A stretch of 9,823 bases of DNA, from positions 1 to 9,823 of the forward strand of contig CAMHGU010000071.1 of the NCBI GenBank assembly GCA_946184715.1, in the 5' to 3' direction. Under the pieces are notes generated by a model. It was not told the origin of the DNA, searched no databases, and worked only from the letters and a program-made list of their open reading frames with translations. A program made the position numbers and the translations under genes. The stretch is from an uncultured bacterium. Lineage in GTDB: Bacteria; Bacteroidota; Bacteroidia; Bacteroidales; Muribaculaceae. Below, in pieces: positions 5,719 to 9,823 of the stretch (positions are counted from its first letter, which is position 1; every line of letters starts with the position of its first letter).

Positions 5719-8709
5719 TCACTCGCCGGCGAGCACCATCTCGAGTAGGGCTGAGACGTCGTTGCCATCGACGTTGCCATCGGCGTTGACGTCGGCCACT
5801 GCCTTCTGCTCATCGTCCACGCCGCCGGCGAGCACCATCTCGAGCAGAGCCGAGACGTCGTTGCCATCCACTGCGCCATCGGTATTGACATCGCCGCGGG
5901 AAGCCGCGTCGGCGGCCGGGGTCGTCAGGTCGATGCTATCGGACCATTCGCTTGCTGTGCCCGAGGCGAGCACGCTGCGCACGCGGTAGCTGTAGGCGGT
6001 CAGCGGCTTGGCAGGCACGCGATAGGAGGTGCCGGTGATGTCGGTGTAGGTGGCGGTGGTGTAGCTCATCACGCTCTCGGTGCCCGAGGCTTCGCCGGCC
6101 TTATACAGCTCCACGTCGTCGAGCATAAAGCGGTTCTTGCTGTCGTTGACGCTTACGAAGGAGACTTTGGCTGCGGCGATGGTGGCCGTGAACGGCACGG
6201 TGTGGGTCTCAAACGCGCCCTTGGCGAGCGTCACCACGGTGTCGGCCACTACGGTGCCGTTGCCATCGGTGGAGCGAATGGTCACTTGAATGGTGTTGTT
6301 GGTGTCGTTGGCCCACGCGCCGGCGCGGAATGTCAGGAAGCCCTCTGCGGGGAAGTCGCTGATTTCGGGGGTGACTACAGTGCCTCCGCTCTTGCCCGTG
6401 CCTACCGACACGCAGGCCGAGCCGGCCTTGGCATTGGAGAAGGTCCAGCCGTCGGTCGAGGCTGTGGGGGAGGCGTTGTTGCTGATGCCGCTCCAATTGC
6501 CGTCGTTGCCGCCTTGGCCGGCGCAGAGGTCGAAGCCTTCGACGAAAATCTGCGTGGGCTCGGTGGAGGCGGGCTGCTCAGTCACCGTGGCTTCGGTCAC
6601 TTCCAGCTCATAGTGGTGGGCGCTTTCCACGGCGGTCCAGCGGGCTACGAAGCTGTCGGACATCACCGATGTGGCTTCGAGCGCATCGGGCGCTACGGCT
6701 TCCTCGGCAGGCTCTGTGACCACGTGGGAGAGCGATACGGTGGTGGCTACGTTGCCGAGCGTTATCTCCACGGCGCCCGGGTAGCTATCGGCCTCGTTCT
6801 GGGGCATCGCTTCCACATATATCGTGGTGGAGAGGGGGCTGAGCGTCAGGCTCTGCACGGCTTCGCCATCGGCGGTGGCCGATACGCTGTAGTCGCCGAG
6901 CGCTTCCACAATCAGCTCGGAGCCGGCGGGCGCGTTATCGACGGTGATGTTGACCGATTGGCGGGCCGGTGTGGTGCCCGGCTCCGACTCGAAGCGCAGC
7001 TCATCAGGCGTGGCGCTCACCGTGGCTGTAGGCTCCGGGCCTTCACCACTCGAGGCGTTCTGCTGATAGAGGGTGATGTAGTAGATGGTGGAGCTTGACT
7101 GAGTGGTGCCATAGCAGCGGAAGGGCGTGCCCGCTCCGGTGTTGTACTTCAGCACACGCTCGCTATAGGCCTTGGGCGAAAGCAGCGCCTGGCCTGCGGC
7201 ATTGAAGGTGATGGCCCATTTCTCCTGGGTGTCGGCGTAGTGGAGGGCGTTGCTGTCGGAGAGCAGGCCGAGGTAGTACTTCTCAGCCTCGTCGTAGAGG
7301 GTCCACTCGCCGGTGCTGCCGCCGAGGGTGATGGGGTGGGCCGTAGAGCTGCCGAGGGTGATAGTGTTCACGTTGTCGGCGCGGTTGATGGTCACCGTAG
7401 CGGCGCCGCCGCCACCGTTGCCCGACTGGATAGTGGTGGTGGTGAGGGCCTTGGAGTCGGATTCGTACACGATGAGCAGCTTGCGCCCTGCGGTGAGGTC
7501 GTTGACCGTTGTTATCTTGGTATATACTTCGCTGTCGCTGGGGTCGTTGCCGTTGCCGCCGTCTTCGGCTGCGGTGGCTTTGAGGGTGACGGTGGAGCTT
7601 ACCTCGCTACTGCGCAGGGTGAGGGTGGCGGTGTGGCTGCCCACTTCGGCGGGGGCGTAGGTGATGGCGATGGTGGCCCCGGCATTAGCCTCGGCCGCGC
7701 TCACCGTATAGGTCGAGAGCGTGAAGTAGCTGCCCGAGAGGGTCAGGGTGAGCGCCTCGGTGAGGTTCACTCCTTTCACGGCTACGCTCTTGGTGATGTG
7801 GGTATCGGGCGAGGTGGTGCCCACGGTGATGGTGGAACCGTTGGTGGGCGTGGTGAGCTTGGGAGTGGTGGAGGCGGTGCCTTGCCAGCCGCCGGCGTCG
7901 TCTTTGTTCTCACCCCACACGTATTCGGCCAACTCGGGGTGGTCGATGAAGGGGTTGCGGTTGCCTTGCTTAGCATATACTGCCTCTTGGCGGTCGAGCT
8001 CTTTCTGACTGACGGGGTCGTTGCGGTGCCATTCCATCAGCATATTGACACTCCAATCTTTGAACGCCGGGTAGGAGTTGCCGGCGAGGTTGGTGGCGCC
8101 GCTGCTCCAGGTGTCTATCTTGCTATTGTAGCAGGCGGCCATATAGAAGTAGGTGCGGGCCAAGTCGCCTTTGTACTCATCGTCGGGCTCAAACACATCG
8201 CCGGAGTAGCCGGGGTAGGTGCAGGTGCCTTTGCGGCCGAGCGCACGCACGTTGCCGTTGGAGGGCAGGGTGGTGCCGTTGGCGCATTCGCCGTAGGGGA
8301 GGTTGCCGCGCTGTCCGTTCACCTTGCCGTCGGTGGGATACACGTGAAACGCGTCGGAGTACATCGGTGTGGCTTTGTTAAACCAGCTTTTGGGCATTGA
8401 GTGCTCGCGATTCCAGCAGTCGCCCACGTTCTTGTAGTTGCCGCAGGCGTTGCCTATGGAGTAGCTGCTGGTGGAGTACATATCCCACAGCGAGCCGTCG
8501 GCGCGGGTGTCGGAGGTCTTGTACAGGTCCTCGAGGCCGGCGCTGTAGCCGATGGTAGTGTGGTCGCTGATGCACGACTCAAGAGCTGCGAGCAGCGCGC
8601 CTTTGCTCTTGCCGCGCGCCGCGTCATAATAGCCGTCGGGCTCTGCAGCCGGAGCCGACGCCGCCACAAGCGCTGCCACTGCAAGCGCCGTGAGTTTCAT
8701 TTTGTTCAT
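5719..8709 (-). CDS. Secreted endonuclease I family nuclease ending in a dockerin (paralogue A)
   Basis: Predicted secreted endonuclease I family nuclease of 996 residues. The start at 8709 (MNKMKLTALA; Met4 at 8700 is an alternative) gives a signal peptide with cleavage near SAPAA-EPDGYY (residues 18-24). The catalytic domain is at about 24-266: NREHSMP (100-106; Glu102, His103), VNGQRGN (130-136), EPDDEYKGDLARTYFYMAA (174-192), NRNPFIDHPELAEYVWG (250-266). Then come an Ig-like module (282-380), a trefoil-like module (395-551), an Ig-like module with IYVEAMP (562-663), the first half of a fibronectin III domain (672-708), a jelly-roll from IFVEGFD to FMLDDVELY (721-869), the apparent second half of the fibronectin III domain (about 880-930), and a two-repeat dockerin (939-996) that ends one residue before the stop. 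It has no sorting-type C-terminal tail. It has its own Bacteroidota-type promoter and a strong terminator, so it is probably transcribed alone. Nuclease identity is firm; partner binding through the dockerin is inferred. Confidence 0.95.
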   Translation of the reverse strand: MNKMKLTALAVAALVAASAPAAEPDGYYDAARGKSKGALLAALESCISDHTTIGYSAGLEDLYKTSDTRADGSLWDMYSTSSYSIGNACGNYKNVGDCWNREHSMPKSWFNKATPMYSDAFHVYPTDGKVNGQRGNLPYGECANGTTLPSNGNVRALGRKGTCTYPGYSGDVFEPDDEYKGDLARTYFYMAACYNSKIDTWSSGATNLAGNSYPAFKDWSVNMLMEWHRNDPVSQKELDRQEAVYAKQGNRNPFIDHPELAEYVWGENKDDAGGWQGTASTTPKLTTPTNGSTITVGTTSPDTHITKSVAVKGVNLTEALTLTLSGSYFTLSTYTVSAAEANAGATIAITYAPAEVGSHTATLTLRSSEVSSTVTLKATAAEDGGNGNDPSDSEVYTKITTVNDLTAGRKLLIVYESDSKALTTTTIQSGNGGGGAATVTINRADNVNTITLGSSTAHPITLGGSTGEWTLYDEAEKYYLGLLSDSNALHYADTQEKWAITFNAAGQALLSPKAYSERVLKYNTGAGTPFRCYGTTQSSSTIYYITLYQQNASSGEGPEPTATVSATPDELRFESEPGTTPARQSVNITVDNAPAGSELIVEALGDYSVSATADGEAVQSLTLSPLSTTIYVEAMPQNEADSYPGAVEITLGNVATTVSLSHVVTEPAEEAVAPDALEATSVMSDSFVARWTAVESAHHYELEVTEATVTEQPASTEPTQIFVEGFDLCAGQGGNDGNWSGISNNASPTASTDGWTFSNAKAGSACVSVGTGKSGGTVVTPEISDFPAEGFLTFRAGAWANDTNNTIQVTIRSTDGNGTVVADTVVTLAKGAFETHTVPFTATIAAAKVSFVSVNDSKNRFMLDDVELYKAGEASGTESVMSYTTATYTDITGTSYRVPAKPLTAYSYRVRSVLASGTASEWSDSIDLTTPAADAASRGDVNTDGAVDGNDVSALLEMVLAGGVDDEQKAVADVNADGNVDGNDVSALLEMVLAGE
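5722..5898 (-). repeat. Dockerin type I-like tandem repeat at the C-terminus of paralogue A
   Basis: Two repeats starting GDVNTDGAVDGND and ADVNADGNVDGND (residues 939-951 and 972-984), each followed by the identical helix VSALLEMVLAG. Asp, Asn, Asp, Asp and Asp occupy loop positions 1, 3, 5, 9 and 12, so both loops look competent for calcium. The linker GGVDDEQKAV parallels that in paralogue B, showing common origin. The repeat forms the exact C-terminus of the protein. The DNA copies (about 5722-5790 and 5821-5895) are near-identical over long stretches. Confidence 0.8.
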
Positions 8710-8772
8710 TCAGTCAGTGTTTTACTTGTTTTATGGTAAGTTGATTGGGTAATCCACACGATTAGCCGGCTG

Positions 8773-8804
8773 CAAAGTTACCTCAAACCATCGTAATTAC
8801 CAAA
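8773..8804 (-). promoter_or_regulatory. Bacteroidota-type promoter of paralogue A
   Basis: On the minus strand a TTTG (8801-8804) is followed by exactly 20 nt and TAACTTTG (8773-8780). This is a full match to the TTTG/TAnnTTTG consensus of the Bacteroidota primary sigma factor. Transcription would start around 8766, leaving a leader of about 57 nt before the ATG at 8709. No strong Shine-Dalgarno sequence is present, which is normal for the phylum. Confidence 0.7.
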
Positions 8805-8868
8805 TCAAAATCGCAGGGAGCGTAGAAATCATAGAGTTCTCAGAATTCTTATAAGCAGTAGAAGCAAG

Positions 8869-8899
8869 AAAAGAGGCGGCCCGCTGCGGGGTCGCCTCT
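8869..8899 (-). terminator. Intrinsic terminator after the partial gene at the right
   Basis: A 7-bp outer stem (8872-8878 with 8893-8899) plus an inner CCCG/CGGG stem (8880-8883 with 8887-8890), followed on the minus strand by TTTTCTTGC. It lies about 50 nt after the stop at 8948 and upstream of the promoter of paralogue A, so it closes the transcript of the partial gene. Confidence 0.75.
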
Positions 8900-8916
8900 C
8901 GCTTATCGGGAGGGGA

Positions 8917-8936
8917 GGACACGGCATGCCGTGTCC
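8917..8936. repeat. Perfect 20-bp palindrome
   Basis: GGACACGGCA followed directly by its exact reverse complement, with no loop, flanked on the right by CTAC. It lies 11 nt from the stop of the partial gene and just before its terminator. It could be an extra transcript-end structure, an interspersed palindromic repeat, or a dimeric protein-binding site. It cannot close a tight RNA hairpin without opening the central pairs. Confidence 0.7.
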
Positions 8937-8947
8937 CTACACGTTTG

Positions 8948-9823
8948 TTAGAAGTCGGTGTCGCGGATTACGCTGTTGACCATCGTCTTCTTGCCGTTGA
9001 TGATGTAGAGCTGACCCGGGACGGTGGCGCGCACGCGCTGGCCTTGCAGGTTGTAGATGCCGCGCACCTTCATCGTCTCATTGTCGTTGCCGATGCCGTT
9101 GATGCCCGTGGGAATATCCTCGGAGGTGGGAGCTTTGGTGATGAGGAACTGATAGCTCTGCGAGCCGAGGTCTACCTCGCGCAGGCGAGGCGACGAAGAC
9201 GCGCCGCTGGTGGTTACGAATATGCCCTCGAGCGTGTTGTAGTTGGTGCCGGAGCTTTCCACCCAGCCCGTGGTGCTGGCGAAGAGCGAGGTGTCGAGGA
9301 GTATCGACACGTCGTTGCCGGCCGAGGTGCCGAACGCCTTCCAGGTGCCGTTCTGCTGCTTCTTGAGCGAGGCATAGAACTTGGTGGTGTACTCATATAC
9401 CTGCGGGCGCACATAGTCGTTGTCGTCGGGCGAAGCCACGAGGTTGTGCACCTGATACTCGTTGGTGGGCACGTTGTTGTCGCCGCTCTGGGCTGCTACC
9501 GACGTTGGCTGTGAGGTAGCGACGTAGTAGTAGCCGGGCTTGCTGCTGTCGCGCGAGCCTTTGAAGCCCGAGATGGTCTTGCCGAGGTATTGGCTCGGAT
9601 TGGTAAGGCCTGAAATAGCCACCCAGTCGCGCTGGTCGTACTTGGTAAAGTCGTCGGAATAGGTGCCGGCATTAGCGCTCTTCTCCGAGGCGTTGCCTTC
9701 GGTGATTTGATTCTCACCGGCCGAAGCGCAGCCGTAGGCGATGCCGTTACCGTCAACGTAAGCGATGTTGACCGGCAGGTCGATCGATGAGGTCCCTACA
9801 GCCTCGCCGAGGGTGGTAGGCGT
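8948..9823 (-). CDS. C-terminal part of a large secreted protein of unknown function (5' end beyond the window)
   Basis: The frame is open from the window edge to the TAA at 8948, giving 291 visible residues with no start in view. A GTG at 9622 lies mid-frame with well-formed protein before it, so it is not taken as the start. I do not recognise the main part: it is rich in Ser, Thr, Asn and Gly, with aromatic stretches such as YEYTTKFYASLKK, consistent with a secreted beta-rich protein. The visible C-terminus (about residues 253-283) reads VRGIYNLQGQRV...GQLYIINGKKTMVN, a motif widespread at the ends of exported Bacteroidota proteins. Here it is unusually followed by eight extra residues (SVIRDTDF). 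Visible residues 169-176 (GNDVSILL) match the dockerin repeats of the neighbouring nuclease, but the other calcium-ligand positions are absent. It is followed by a palindrome and a terminator, so it is probably transcribed separately from the nucleases. Confidence 0.85.
   Translation of the reverse strand, partial: TPTTLGEAVGTSSIDLPVNIAYVDGNGIAYGCASAGENQITEGNASEKSANAGTYSDDFTKYDQRDWVAISGLTNPSQYLGKTISGFKGSRDSSKPGYYYVATSQPTSVAAQSGDNNVPTNEYQVHNLVASPDDNDYVRPQVYEYTTKFYASLKKQQNGTWKAFGTSAGNDVSILLDTSLFASTTGWVESSGTNYNTLEGIFVTTSGASSSPRLREVDLGSQSYQFLITKAPTSEDIPTGINGIGNDNETMKVRGIYNLQGQRVRATVPGQLYIINGKKTMVNSVIRDTDF

Noticed and set aside
5722..5898. Short direct repeats resembling an array
   Set aside because: They are in-frame dockerin repeats with protein-level constraint, only two copies per gene, and have no regular unique spacers, so not a CRISPR array.
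7240..8400. 386-codon open frame on the plus strand opposite paralogue A
   Set aside because: Same reason: Gly/Val/Ala-rich antisense shadow of the catalytic domain, with no promoter or recognisable motif. Similar shadows at 3769-4458, 4759-5433, 6202-7098 and 8945-9514 were also set aside.
193..8709. Nuclease array as a phage, mobile-element or anti-phage defence locus
   Set aside because: The proteins have signal peptides and extracellular modules, and there is no integrase, transposase, attachment repeat or defence partner in view.
9297..9319. A functional dockerin in the partial gene
   Set aside because: Only the helix-start motif GNDVSILL is present; the Asp/Asn ligands at loop positions 1, 3 and 5 are missing and there is no second repeat.

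Overview
The window reads as a piece of a GC-rich Bacteroidota chromosome, most likely Bacteroidales and possibly Muribaculaceae or a Prevotella-like relative. The lineage is inferred from three things. The intergenic regions carry promoters of the Bacteroidota type (TTTG about 20 nt before TAnnTTTG). The proteins are large, secreted and multidomain, with C-terminal tails of the Por/type IX secretion style ('GIYIV...KxxVK'). Their domain mix (endonuclease I, Ig-like, jelly-roll and dockerin modules) is typical of gut Bacteroidota surface proteins. All coding sequence is on the minus strand and the genes are read from right to left.

Layout from right to left. A 5'-truncated gene of unknown function (8948-9823) ends with a conserved Bacteroidota-type C-terminal motif and is followed by a perfect 20-bp palindrome and a terminator hairpin. 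Next come three paralogous secreted endonuclease I (EndA/Vvn/NucM-like) genes: A (5719-8709, 996 aa), B (2413-5553, 1046 aa) and C (193-2376, 727 aa). Gene A has its own promoter and a strong intrinsic terminator. Gene B has its own promoter and is followed after only 36 nt by gene C, which has no visible promoter, so B and C probably form one transcript ending at the hairpin at 143-170. At the left edge a further promoter points out of the window.

The three nucleases share a signal peptide, a roughly 245-residue endonuclease I domain with intact REH and VNxxRxN motifs, and the Ig-like module that follows it. Beyond that their tails are reassorted. C has a jelly-roll and a sorting-type C-terminus. 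B has a trefoil-like module, two Ig-like modules, a jelly-roll, a two-repeat dockerin and a sorting-type C-terminus. A has the trefoil-like module, one Ig-like module, a fibronectin III fold apparently split by a jelly-roll, and a C-terminal dockerin with no sorting tail. The likely joint role is extracellular or cell-surface degradation of DNA/RNA for nucleotide scavenging or removal of extracellular DNA. The dockerins raise the possibility of docking onto a cohesin-bearing scaffold.

The window holds no tRNA, rRNA, CRISPR array, integrase or transposase that I can see. The intergenic stretches (1-192, 2377-2412, 5554-5718 and 8710-8947) are all under 300 nt and are described as promoters, terminators and a palindrome.
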